Program-made: the position numbers and the translations under genes | Part shown: positions 1 to 7,703 of the stretch, in pieces | How the letters are laid out: every line of letters begins with the position of its first letter | Numbering within the stretch: position 1 is the stretch's first letter | DNA from: Spirochaetaceae bacterium | GTDB lineage: Bacteria > Spirochaetota > Spirochaetia > DSM-27196 > SLAA01 | DNA length: 45,083 nt | Direction of reading: 5' to 3' | Assembly (NCBI GenBank): GCA_003552985.1 | Contig: PUPD01000304.1 | Location: 1 to 45,083 of the forward strand | Notes under the pieces: generated by a model | What the model was told of the DNA's origin: nothing | The model's database searches: none | The model's input: only the letters and a program-made list of their open reading frames with translations

Positions 1-417
1 GAGCTGTTCGGTGATGACGCCCTGCAGGTGAGGATAGATGCGCGCGTGGTAGAGGACGGTAAACGAACCGTCTGGAATATGGAGCTCACGCGTGTTACTA
101 TTTCAGGACGTTCGGTGCACGTTCGGCTTGACGGAGACAATATCGTCGTTCGGGCTCAGTTTACGCCGTATCGAGATAACGATTCGCTGCTGCTGGTTGC
201 TCAGGGGCAGACCTGGCTCCGGGAAGCGGAGGGTAAGGACCTCCGCTACGAGACGGCGTTTGAAACCTTGCCGGTGGATCTGGGGGAGACGGTGGTATTC
301 TATCCCTTGGGGCAAGAGAACGTTCAGATGGACCTAGAGACGCAAGAGTACGGGTGGGTCAATCTCGAGCTCGAGATCACGGTGATCCCCTATCTCCAGG
401 CGGTTGAGAACTACTGA
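1..417 (+). CDS. Unknown protein, 3' part only (5' end lies outside the window)
   Basis: The reading frame is open from base 1 to the TGA at 415-417. A GTG at 28 could be a start, but no Shine-Dalgarno sequence precedes it, and the codons before it read naturally (ELFGDDALQ), so I treat this as the C-terminal ~138 residues of a longer protein. The sequence is rich in alternating hydrophobic and charged residues typical of beta sheet, with no membrane segment, Cys cluster or catalytic motif. It ends in LELEITVIPYLQAVENY. I do not recognise the family. A folded beta-rich domain, cytoplasmic or exported, is all that can be said. The next gene lies 145 bp downstream on the same strand, beyond two short hairpins, so co-transcription is uncertain. 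Confidence 0.6.
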   Translation, partial: ELFGDDALQVRIDARVVEDGKRTVWNMELTRVTISGRSVHVRLDGDNIVVRAQFTPYRDNDSLLLVAQGQTWLREAEGKDLRYETAFETLPVDLGETVVFYPLGQENVQMDLETQEYGWVNLELEITVIPYLQAVENY

Positions 418-436
418 ACGGCTTGTCCGAAGCGGT

Positions 437-471
437 CACTCGCCTGAGTGGACGAACGCCTCATGAGGCGT
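437..471. terminator. Two adjacent hairpins after the first gene, possible terminator or operator
   Basis: CACTC-gcct-GAGTG (437-450) is followed by the perfect 16-bp palindrome ACGCCTCATGAGGCGT (456-471). There is no T tract after either stem, so an intrinsic terminator is not certain. The second element could equally be a protein-binding palindrome. The rest of 418-562 shows no promoter that I can defend. Confidence 0.3.
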
Positions 472-562
472 CACCTAACGAGGCATCATCGGTGCGCGGA
501 TAGGTAATTCGGCGGCGCATCGGGAACGGCGCGAACGAAGAAATCAGCATTTGGGAGACCGC

Positions 563-2302
563 ATGCCTAGTCGAATCTCGTTGCGGCGACCGTCACCGAC
601 AGGCGCAGTTCTTGCCTTCGGCGCATTTCTCGTACTGGTTGGGGTGCTCTACGTGAGCGTGAGCCTCACCGGGCGTCCGCCGGAGATCACCGACCTATCC
701 TCGCGCACCGCTTCGCCCGGAGAGATCCTGATCATCGAGGGTCGGCATTTCGGGGAAGAACGCAGCTCGAGTCGCGTTCGCATCGCAGGGCGCTATCCTG
801 CGGCGAGCTCGTATGTCAGCTGGTCCGATACCGAGATTCAACTAAGGATTCCTGAGGATGTTCGTTCCGGGCTGGTGTACGTTCGAACGGACCAGGGTGA
901 GAGCAGCGGGCGGTTGTTCACCAATCCGCGACACCTTCCCGAGCAACGTGAGGAAACCGCAGGGAGCCCGGGCGTGCCCCGGGTGGACTCAGTTTCCCCC
1001 GATCAGGTGACGGTGGGCGAGCCACTGACGATCAGTGGGAAGAGCTTCGGCCGCCGCCGCGGCAGCGGCATGGTGCTGTTCTTTGCGGGAACCCTGGAGC
1101 CTCCGGCGCGCTTCCCGCCGGTGACCTTGGCTGCGCTCGACCGTCGTCCGATTACCCGCGAGCTTCGCGATGCGGTGGCACCGTCGGTGAAGCTGGGTGA
1201 GTACCAGCGCTGGGAGAATCGATCGATAACCGTAACGGTTCCCGACGGGGCGCAGAGCGGAACGCTTGTGGTGGTAACCGATCGGGGAGTTAGCAACCCG
1301 ATTGCTGTAACTGTTGCGAGACCCGCGGGTGAGAAGCGGTATTACGATAAACGCAGTTTTGCGCTGCGTCAGGAGCTCGTCGTCGAGCATATCACGACCA
1401 ATCCAGGCAGGTTTGAGACCGGTTCAAACGAGTTGCACCTTTGGAAGCCGGCGCTTCCGGAGAGCCCTTCGCAACGCAACCCACAAACGCTGCGTCGCAA
1501 CAAGCTGCCGTTGTTCAGCTCACCGGAGGGCTTCGACCAGTTCAAGTTTCGCGACCTCGGCCCTCGTGACCGGATCGAGCTCTCGCATGTGCAGTTGATC
1601 GATCGTTACGCGGTCCATAGCTCGATCTCGGCCGGCTCGGTGCCGAGCTCATACGACACCGGCTCGCAGCTCGTCAGGCGCTACACGGCTTCCAACCGGT
1701 ACGTGCCGTCCGACAGCGAGTCGCTACGTGGGCGTGCGGCGCGCGCGGTGGGCAACCAACGCAATCCGTACCGCAAAGCCGAGCAACTGTTTTCGCTGGT
1801 GCGGTCAGTGCTTTCGCCCGACGAGGAGGGCAACGACTGGGACGTGCTGCGAGCCTATGAGCGCGGAGCCGGCGATGCTTTTGACTATGCCGCCCTCTAT
1901 GTCGCGTTTCTGCGCGCAAGCGACGTGCCGGCACGCGTGGTTTCGGGCTACCTGGTGCCTCCGGATCTGGCGGGCATCAGGCACCATTGGGTGGAGTTCT
2001 ATCTGCCTACGGTCGGCTGGGTACCGGCTGATCCGGCGCTGGCCGACGGCATGCACGCCGAGACCTTCACCGCGACGGCGGTAGAGAGCGATGATCCCGG
2101 TTCGTATTATTTCGGCAATCTCGACAGCCGACGGGTCGCTTTTTCAAAGGGTCTGATAGAGGTGCCGAGCCTGTCTCCGGACGGGCGTACGCGTGAGCCG
2201 AGATACCGGTACTCGCTGCAGAGCCGCTATGAAGAGCTCAGCGGCAATATCAGCGGTTACAACAGCCGCTGGAAGCCGGTGCGCTTCCTGGGCGAGTATT
2301 AG
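563..2302 (+). CDS. Membrane-anchored IPT/TIG-domain protein with a transglutaminase-like domain lacking its Cys
   Basis: 579 residues from ATG 563, preceded by GGGAG five bases upstream; a TTG at 551 is an alternative start. Residues ~14-38 form one hydrophobic helix (signal anchor), so the bulk is probably periplasmic. Two IPT/TIG immunoglobulin-like domains follow at ~42-122 and ~139-255 (PEITDLSS..., PRVDSVSPDQV...). Residues ~400-500 match the transglutaminase-like fold: DYAALYVAFLRASDVPARVVSGY, then HHWVEFYLPTVGW and PADP. His474 and Asp490 of the expected Cys-His-Asp triad are present. The position normally held by Cys (GxCxDYA) reads GDAFDYA, so Ala439 replaces it. Transglutaminase or protease activity is therefore unlikely, and a binding or scaffold role in the envelope is more probable. 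The domain calls are confident; the role is unknown. Confidence 0.75.
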   Translation: MPSRISLRRPSPTGAVLAFGAFLVLVGVLYVSVSLTGRPPEITDLSSRTASPGEILIIEGRHFGEERSSSRVRIAGRYPAASSYVSWSDTEIQLRIPEDVRSGLVYVRTDQGESSGRLFTNPRHLPEQREETAGSPGVPRVDSVSPDQVTVGEPLTISGKSFGRRRGSGMVLFFAGTLEPPARFPPVTLAALDRRPITRELRDAVAPSVKLGEYQRWENRSITVTVPDGAQSGTLVVVTDRGVSNPIAVTVARPAGEKRYYDKRSFALRQELVVEHITTNPGRFETGSNELHLWKPALPESPSQRNPQTLRRNKLPLFSSPEGFDQFKFRDLGPRDRIELSHVQLIDRYAVHSSISAGSVPSSYDTGSQLVRRYTASNRYVPSDSESLRGRAARAVGNQRNPYRKAEQLFSLVRSVLSPDEEGNDWDVLRAYERGAGDAFDYAALYVAFLRASDVPARVVSGYLVPPDLAGIRHHWVEFYLPTVGWVPADPALADGMHAETFTATAVESDDPGSYYFGNLDSRRVAFSKGLIEVPSLSPDGRTREPRYRYSLQSRYEELSGNISGYNSRWKPVRFLGEY

Positions 2303-2338
2303 CAGGGGCGAGAATTAGCGACGCGTTCCGCGGTTTTG

Positions 2339-2367
2339 TTGACAGCTCTACGGTAATCTCCTATCTT
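2339..2367 (+). promoter_or_regulatory. glyA promoter
   Basis: TTGACA (2339-2344), a 17-bp spacer and TATCTT (2362-2367). The predicted transcript start near 2374 leaves a leader of under 30 nt, too short for a riboswitch. Confidence 0.7.
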
Positions 2368-2401
2368 CACTGAACGGCGTCGCAAAATAAGGAGTATGCG
2401 T

Positions 2402-3694
2402 ATGAGTTACATTGAACGAATCGATCCTGAGCTTGCTGACGTAATCTCTCGTGAGGAACAGCGGCAGCGCGGTACGTTGGAGATGATCGCGTCGGAGAAC
2501 TTCACCAGTCCGGCCGTCTTGGAGGCTGCCGGCACGGTGCTCACCAACAAGTACGCCGAGGGATATCCGGGTAGACGGTACTACGGCGGGTGCGAGATCA
2601 TCGACAACGCCGAGAACCTAGCCCGCGACCGGGCCAAACAGCTGTTTCAGTGTGACTACGCCAACGTGCAGCCGCATTCGGGCAGCAGCGCCAACATGGC
2701 GGTCTACTTCGCGGTCATGAAGCCGGGGGATACGGTCCTGGGAATGGATCTCGCTCACGGGGGCCATCTTACGCACGGCGCCAAGGTCAGCTTTTCCGGT
2801 ATACTGTACAACACCGCAACCTACGGGGTGTCGCGGGATAGCGAACGCATCGACTACGATGAGCTGCGACGCGTGGCTCACGAAACGAAACCTCGACTGA
2901 TCATCGCAGGGGCATCGGCCTATCCGCGCATCATCGATTTCGAGAAGTTCCGTGAGATCGCGGACGAGGTGGGTGCGTACTTCATGGCCGACATGGCGCA
3001 TATTGCCGGATTGGTGGCGGCCGGGCTGCATCCCTCTCCGCTTCAGCCTGCGCATTTCACGACCACCACCACCCACAAGACGTTACGCGGGCCGCGCGGG
3101 GGCATGATTCTGATTGGTCGCGACGAGGAGAATCATCTTGGGATCAAGGCGCCGAAGTCGGGCCGAGTGAAGAACTACTCCGAGATCATCGACAGTGTTG
3201 TGATGCCCGGTATACAGGGCGGTCCGCTGGTCCATATTATTGCGGCAAAGGCGGTCGCGTTCGCCGAGGCGCTGCAGCCGTCGTTCGCGGAGTATCAGAG
3301 GCAGATCATTGCCAATGCGGCACGGTTGGCCCAGACACTTCAGGAAGGCGGCGCACGCCTGGTTTCCGGGGGCACCGACAATCATCTGATGTTGGTCGAC
3401 GTGACGCCGCTGGAGCTCACCGGCAAAGAGGCCGAAACAATGCTCGACAAGGCCGGCATCACGGTTAACAAGAACGGTATTCCGTTCGACACGCAGAGTC
3501 CGATGGTTACGTCCGGCGTTCGTATCGGGACCCCGGCGCTCACCACTCGCGGTATGTGCGAGAGCGAGATGGAGCGGATTGGTAAGCTGATTTTGGAGGC
3601 ACTGCGAAGTAAGGGCGACGAGAAGACGATTGCGCGCGTACGCGGCGAGGTAGGAGAGCTGTGCGCCACATTTCCGCTTGTGGCGGGTTACTGA
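2402..3694 (+). CDS. glyA: Serine hydroxymethyltransferase
   Basis: A PLP enzyme of the cytoplasm that converts serine and tetrahydrofolate to glycine and 5,10-methylene-THF, the main entry to the one-carbon pool. The family pattern runs throughout: [36 protein letters not shown] near the N-terminus, the [12 protein letters not shown] segment, and the PLP lysine in [14 protein letters not shown] (Lys226). Length is 430 residues, normal for the family. AAGGAG (2389-2394) sits seven bases before ATG 2402; the ATG at 2396 would be only one base away from it, so 2402 is chosen. It has its own promoter. The fhs gene near the other end of this window acts in the same pathway but is not linked to it. 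Confidence 0.97.
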   Translation: MSYIERIDPELADVISREEQRQRGTLEMIASENFTSPAVLEAAGTVLTNKYAEGYPGRRYYGGCEIIDNAENLARDRAKQLFQCDYANVQPHSGSSANMAVYFAVMKPGDTVLGMDLAHGGHLTHGAKVSFSGILYNTATYGVSRDSERIDYDELRRVAHETKPRLIIAGASAYPRIIDFEKFREIADEVGAYFMADMAHIAGLVAAGLHPSPLQPAHFTTTTTHKTLRGPRGGMILIGRDEENHLGIKAPKSGRVKNYSEIIDSVVMPGIQGGPLVHIIAAKAVAFAEALQPSFAEYQRQIIANAARLAQTLQEGGARLVSGGTDNHLMLVDVTPLELTGKEAETMLDKAGITVNKNGIPFDTQSPMVTSGVRIGTPALTTRGMCESEMERIGKLILEALRSKGDEKTIARVRGEVGELCATFPLVAGY

Positions 3695-3697
3695 TCG

Positions 3698-3715
3698 CCG
3701 CCCGGTTCTGGGCGG
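3698..3715 (+). terminator. GC hairpin just after glyA
   Basis: CCGCCC-ggttct-GGGCGG starts four bases after the glyA stop. No T tract follows. A new promoter starts at 3724, which supports a transcript boundary here. Confidence 0.4.
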
Positions 3716-3723
3716 GTCGCGCA

Positions 3724-3753
3724 TTGACAAGTAGTTTTCTCGATTCGTATACT
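3724..3753 (+). promoter_or_regulatory. Promoter of the dual cNMP-domain regulator
   Basis: TTGACA (3724-3729), an 18-bp spacer and TATACT (3748-3753), about 30 bp before the ATG at 3786. Confidence 0.65.
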
Positions 3754-3785
3754 TAACACCAAAACGACGGAGTTCCGGGGGCGGA

Positions 3786-5024
3786 ATGAGTAATCCCTTA
3801 CAGCTCTCGATGGTGAAGTTCAACAAAGGTGCGTACATCATCGTTGAGGGCAAGCAAAAGGCGGACCACTTCTATATTATCCGCTCCGGCAAAGTCCGAA
3901 TCAGCAAAGAGATCGAGGTTGTCGAGGAAGAGGGTGGCAACATCCTCGGCCCCGGAGATTTCTTCGGGGTCGTGTCGACGATGTCCTCACACAGTCATAT
4001 CGAAACGGCGCAGGCGCTGACTGACGTGACGCTGATCTCGGTGCATCGCGACAACTACGGGGAGTTGATCCGGGTGAATACCCCGGTTGCGATCAAGATC
4101 ATCGAGGCCTTCTCGCGGCGCATGCGGTACCTTGACGACGCTCTTGCGCGTCGGACACTGAACAACACCGCCGAGCCGGATCTCGAGCATCTGTTCAAGG
4201 TTGCCGAGTATTACGCGCGGCAGAATCAGTATAATCAGGCCTATTTCGCATACCATCAGTACATTCGCCACTGTCCTGCCGGTGAGCATTTCGAAACCGC
4301 ACGTGAGCGCATGGCGAAGATCGAGCCGTACGCCAGGGCGGTCTACCTTGATTCCGAAGAGGAGGTCTTCACGCGCACCTACCCGAAAGACACCATGATA
4401 TTCTCTGAGACGATGCCCGGCAAAGAGCTGTACATCATTCAGAAGGGTAGCGTGAAGATAACCAAGATCGTTGACGACAACGAGGTGCTGCTCGCGGTAC
4501 TCAAGCCGGGCGACATCTTCGGTGAGATGGCGCTGATCGAGAACAAACCTCGTTCCGCCTCGGCGATTGCGTTCGAGGACGCTACGCTGCTGGCGGTCAA
4601 CAAAGAGAACTTCGAGCGTATGGTGCAAACGCAGCCGCAGATCATCGCACGGCTGACGCAGCTACTTGCTGAGCGCATCTGGTTCATCTACAAGCAACTC
4701 GCAAACACGCTGTTGAACGACAACCTCGGACGGATGTACGACGCCCTGCTGATTCAGCTCGAGAAGGCGCGCGTTCCGATCAGGCAGGGGGAGTCGTACA
4801 CCTTCGAGTTTGGAATGCGTGAGCTCATCAACATGGTGGGCTTGCCGCCGGGTGAAGGCAACCGCTGTGTGCGCGAGCTGTTGCAGAATGCGCGAATCAA
4901 GGCGATTGATAACCGTATTCACACTACCGACGTGCAGGAAATCGAGCACCAGGCGAAATACTACCGCAAGATGGAGCGCATCGCTCGCAAGCGCAAGGAT
5001 AAATCGAAGATTGCGCGCGCGTGA
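3786..5024 (+). CDS. Crp/Fnr-like protein with two cyclic-nucleotide-binding domains and a winged-helix-like tail
   Basis: 412 residues. Domain order: a first cNMP-binding beta-roll (~5-120), an all-helical TPR-like stretch (~125-185, ARQNQYNQAYFAYHQYI), a second cNMP domain (~190-310), and a C-terminal segment resembling a Crp-type helix-turn-helix (~340-385, FGMRELINMVGLPPGEGNRCVREL) ending in a very basic tail. The second domain has a full phosphate-binding cassette, FGEMALIENKPRSASA, with Glu247 and Arg256. The first reads FFGVVSTMSSHSHIETAQ and lacks both residues, so it probably does not bind cyclic nucleotide. The likely role is a transcription regulator or signalling adaptor answering cAMP or cGMP. 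It is 22 bp from the convergent topA and is transcribed alone. Family is confident, ligand and targets unknown. Confidence 0.85.
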   Translation: MSNPLQLSMVKFNKGAYIIVEGKQKADHFYIIRSGKVRISKEIEVVEEEGGNILGPGDFFGVVSTMSSHSHIETAQALTDVTLISVHRDNYGELIRVNTPVAIKIIEAFSRRMRYLDDALARRTLNNTAEPDLEHLFKVAEYYARQNQYNQAYFAYHQYIRHCPAGEHFETARERMAKIEPYARAVYLDSEEEVFTRTYPKDTMIFSETMPGKELYIIQKGSVKITKIVDDNEVLLAVLKPGDIFGEMALIENKPRSASAIAFEDATLLAVNKENFERMVQTQPQIIARLTQLLAERIWFIYKQLANTLLNDNLGRMYDALLIQLEKARVPIRQGESYTFEFGMRELINMVGLPPGEGNRCVRELLQNARIKAIDNRIHTTDVQEIEHQAKYYRKMERIARKRKDKSKIARA

Positions 5025-5046
5025 CTTCCACCGGCTCTCATGATTG

Positions 5047-7608
5047 CTATCGGCTCTGTTTAGCCCTTTCCGCGATGTAACGCATCGTATCCTCGACCGT
5101 CCACTCGGCAAGCCTCTCAGGATCCTTTTGCTCATCGGGAAGGCCGATGTTCTTGGATCCGTGCTTGATGTAGGGACCGTACTTGCCGTCGTAGATTGCA
5201 AGCTTCTTGCCCTTTTCGGGATCGGTCCCCAGGTCCTTGATCAGTTTGGAGCCGCGCCGCGACTTCTTCTCCTCGGCCAGGAGCTCGAGCGCACGCTCGA
5301 GCTCGATGGTATATACGTCGTCGCCCTTGCGCAACGAGCGGTACTCACCGTCGCAGTAGACATAAGGCCCGAAGCGGCCGAGGTTCGCGATCACCTCGGC
5401 GCCGGATTCAGGATGCACACCCAACCGGCGCGGCAGGCTCAACAGGCGCAGGGCCTGCTCGATCGTAATCTCGTGCGGATTGACGCCCTTGGGGACGCTC
5501 GCCCGTTTCGGCTTCGGGTTGTCCTCGGTCTGTTCGCCGCGTTGCACATAAGGGCCGTAGCGGCCGATAAGGCAGTAGACGTTCTCGCCGGTTTCCGGGT
5601 CGGTACCGAGCGGTGCAGGACCGGTCTTCTGCAGTTCGATGAGACTGTCGATCTCTTCACGCGTCAAGTCGGCCGGCGCGATCTCCTCGGGAATCGAGGC
5701 GTGCACCGCGTCTTCCCCGTCGTTACGGTGGACAACATACGGACCGTAGCGGCCGATCTTGATCTGAACGCCGTTGGTGACATACGGCAGCTCGATGGTT
5801 CGGGAAGCCTCCGGCTGTATCTGGTCCTCCCGCTCACGGACCTCCTGCAGCAAGCCATCTTCGCCGTTGTAAAACCCATGCAGATACGCGATTGAGTCGC
5901 GCTCGCCAACCGCGATCTCATCGAGCGCCGCCTCCATATGCGAGGTGAAGCTGTACTCGATGAGGTCCGGAAAGTGATTCTCCAAAAGCTGAACCACCGC
6001 AAACCCGGTGAAGGTCGGCACCAGGGCGTTGCCCTGCTTTCTGATGTAACCGCGTTCGAGGATGGTGGAGATGATACTCGCATAGGTCGACGGGCGTCCG
6101 ATCCCCTCGCGTTCCAGGCGCTGCACCAGTGAGGCCTCGGTGAAGCGTGGCGGTGGTTTGGTCTCGTGCGACAGAGGGGAGAGCTCGCGAAGCTCCAGCG
6201 CCTGTTCGGCAGTGAGGTCCGGCAGCAGCTCTTCTTTGTCCTCAAGCGCAGCTTCAGGGTCGTCCTTGCCTTCGACATAGGCGCGGAGGAAGCCCGGGAA
6301 AAGGATGCGGGTTCCCGACGCCGAAAACACGGTGTTCTCAGCGGTTATGCGAACACTCACCTGCGATTTGCGCGCCTCGGCCATCTGGGTGGCGATCGTG
6401 CGCTTCCAGATCAACTCGTACAGCGCCCGCTCCTTACCCTGCAGTCCGCTTTCATCGGGGTGGCGAAAGTGCGGCCCGGCCGGACGTATCGCCTCGTGCG
6501 CTTCCTGCGCGCCGCGCGAGCGCGACGAGTACTGTCGCGGAGTCTCAGAGAGATACTCCTTGCCGTAGAGCCGCTCGACAGTCTCGCGTGCGCCGCCGAT
6601 TCCCTCGCCCGACAGCTGAGGCGAGTCGGTGCGCATGTAGGTGATCAACCCCTCTTCGTACAGGCGCTGCGCGATGCGCATTGCGTCGCGCGCTGAGAGG
6701 CCGAGTTTGCGGTTGGCCTCTTGCTGTAGTGTGGATGTGATGAAAGGTGCCGCCGGCCGCGCGGTAACCTGCTTCTCATTCACCTCGGAGACCCGCCAGG
6801 TGGCGTTCCGTAGCCGCTCCGCAAGCTCTTCTGCGGTCTCTGCGTCCAAGAGCAGCACGTCTTTGCCCGTCGCGAGCTTGCCGGTCTGCTCGTCGAAGTC
6901 CTTGCTGCCTGCGATGCGGCTTCCGTCCACCTCCAGGAGCTTGGCTTCAAACTGCGTCTCGCCGCCCTCAGGAGTGAGAGCGGCTTTGAGGTCCCAGTAT
7001 ACCGATTTCTTAAAGCGGATCCGCTCGCGCTCGCGCTCTACGATCATGCGCAACCCCGGCGACTGTACACGTCCGGCGGATAGTCCGTAGGCGATTTTCT
7101 TCCAGATGAGCGGTGACAGCGTATAGCCGTACAACCGATCCAGTATGCGCCGCGTCTCCTGCGCCTTCACCAGCCGGATATCGATATCGCGCGGCTCAGC
7201 GATTGCCTGCTCGATCGCTTCTTTGGTGATCTCGTGGAACACCATTCGCTTGACCGGAATCTTGGGGTTCAGGAGCTCCACCAGGTGCCAGGAGATGCTT
7301 TCACCTTCACGGTCTTCATCGGTGGCGAGATAGAGCGCATCCGCCTTCTTGAGCTGTCTCTTCAGTTGTGTGATGATCTTGCCCTTACCGCGGGGGGTGA
7401 TGTAGAGCGGTTTGAAGTTATCCTCTATATTGATCCCGAGCCGGGCCCATGGTTCCTGCTTGAGATCCTTGGGAACGTCCGAGGCCTTTTGGGGTAGGTC
7501 GCGGACGTGCCCGATACTCGCCTCAACTGTGAAGTTCTTGGGCAGGAACTTGCTTATGGTCCGGGCTTTGGTGGGTGACTCTACGATCACCAGCGGCTGT
7601 TTCTCCAT
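5047..7608 (-). CDS. topA: DNA topoisomerase I
   Basis: A type IA topoisomerase that relaxes negative supercoils by cutting one strand through a tyrosyl-DNA link. It has an N-terminal TOPRIM domain (LVIVESPTKARTI, ATDEDREGE), the QSPGLRMIVERE region, and the active-site tyrosine in GLITYMRTDS (Tyr328 counted from the upstream ATG at 7620). The C-terminus carries four repeats centred on GRYGPYV/GRFGPYV/GKYGPYI motifs instead of Cys4 zinc fingers, as in many bacterial enzymes. It has 853 residues from ATG 7608 and 857 from ATG 7620; 7608 is chosen because most TopA proteins start only a few residues before LVIVESP, although neither start has a clear ribosome-binding site. It is divergent from valS across fewer than 100 bp. 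Confidence 0.96.
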   Translation of the reverse strand: MEKQPLVIVESPTKARTISKFLPKNFTVEASIGHVRDLPQKASDVPKDLKQEPWARLGINIEDNFKPLYITPRGKGKIITQLKRQLKKADALYLATDEDREGESISWHLVELLNPKIPVKRMVFHEITKEAIEQAIAEPRDIDIRLVKAQETRRILDRLYGYTLSPLIWKKIAYGLSAGRVQSPGLRMIVERERERIRFKKSVYWDLKAALTPEGGETQFEAKLLEVDGSRIAGSKDFDEQTGKLATGKDVLLLDAETAEELAERLRNATWRVSEVNEKQVTARPAAPFITSTLQQEANRKLGLSARDAMRIAQRLYEEGLITYMRTDSPQLSGEGIGGARETVERLYGKEYLSETPRQYSSRSRGAQEAHEAIRPAGPHFRHPDESGLQGKERALYELIWKRTIATQMAEARKSQVSVRITAENTVFSASGTRILFPGFLRAYVEGKDDPEAALEDKEELLPDLTAEQALELRELSPLSHETKPPPRFTEASLVQRLEREGIGRPSTYASIISTILERGYIRKQGNALVPTFTGFAVVQLLENHFPDLIEYSFTSHMEAALDEIAVGERDSIAYLHGFYNGEDGLLQEVREREDQIQPEASRTIELPYVTNGVQIKIGRYGPYVVHRNDGEDAVHASIPEEIAPADLTREEIDSLIELQKTGPAPLGTDPETGENVYCLIGRYGPYVQRGEQTEDNPKPKRASVPKGVNPHEITIEQALRLLSLPRRLGVHPESGAEVIANLGRFGPYVYCDGEYRSLRKGDDVYTIELERALELLAEEKKSRRGSKLIKDLGTDPEKGKKLAIYDGKYGPYIKHGSKNIGLPDEQKDPERLAEWTVEDTMRYIAERAKQSR

Positions 7609-7638
7609 ATCGCGCCACATTGTGATGAAAGCTGAACA

Positions 7639-7667
7639 TTGATGTCAAGAGACAAATCTGATAGCAT
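7639..7667 (+). promoter_or_regulatory. Possible valS promoter in the topA-valS divergent gap
   Basis: TTGATG (7639-7644), 17 bp, TAGCAT (7662-7667). The same bases read on the minus strand contain TTGACA (7648-7643), which could serve topA, but no good -10 follows it. Two divergent promoters would overlap here. Confidence 0.35.
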
Positions 7668-7703
7668 TCACCGACTATCCAGCAGCTTAAGGAGCGGCGA
7701 ATC

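Noticed and set aside
2302-2401. Glycine or other riboswitch before glyA
   Set aside because: The promoter is so close to the start that the leader is under 30 nt.
5044-5895. Long plus-strand frame antisense to topA
   Set aside because: It lies wholly within topA, has no ribosome-binding site, and its composition mirrors the coding strand.
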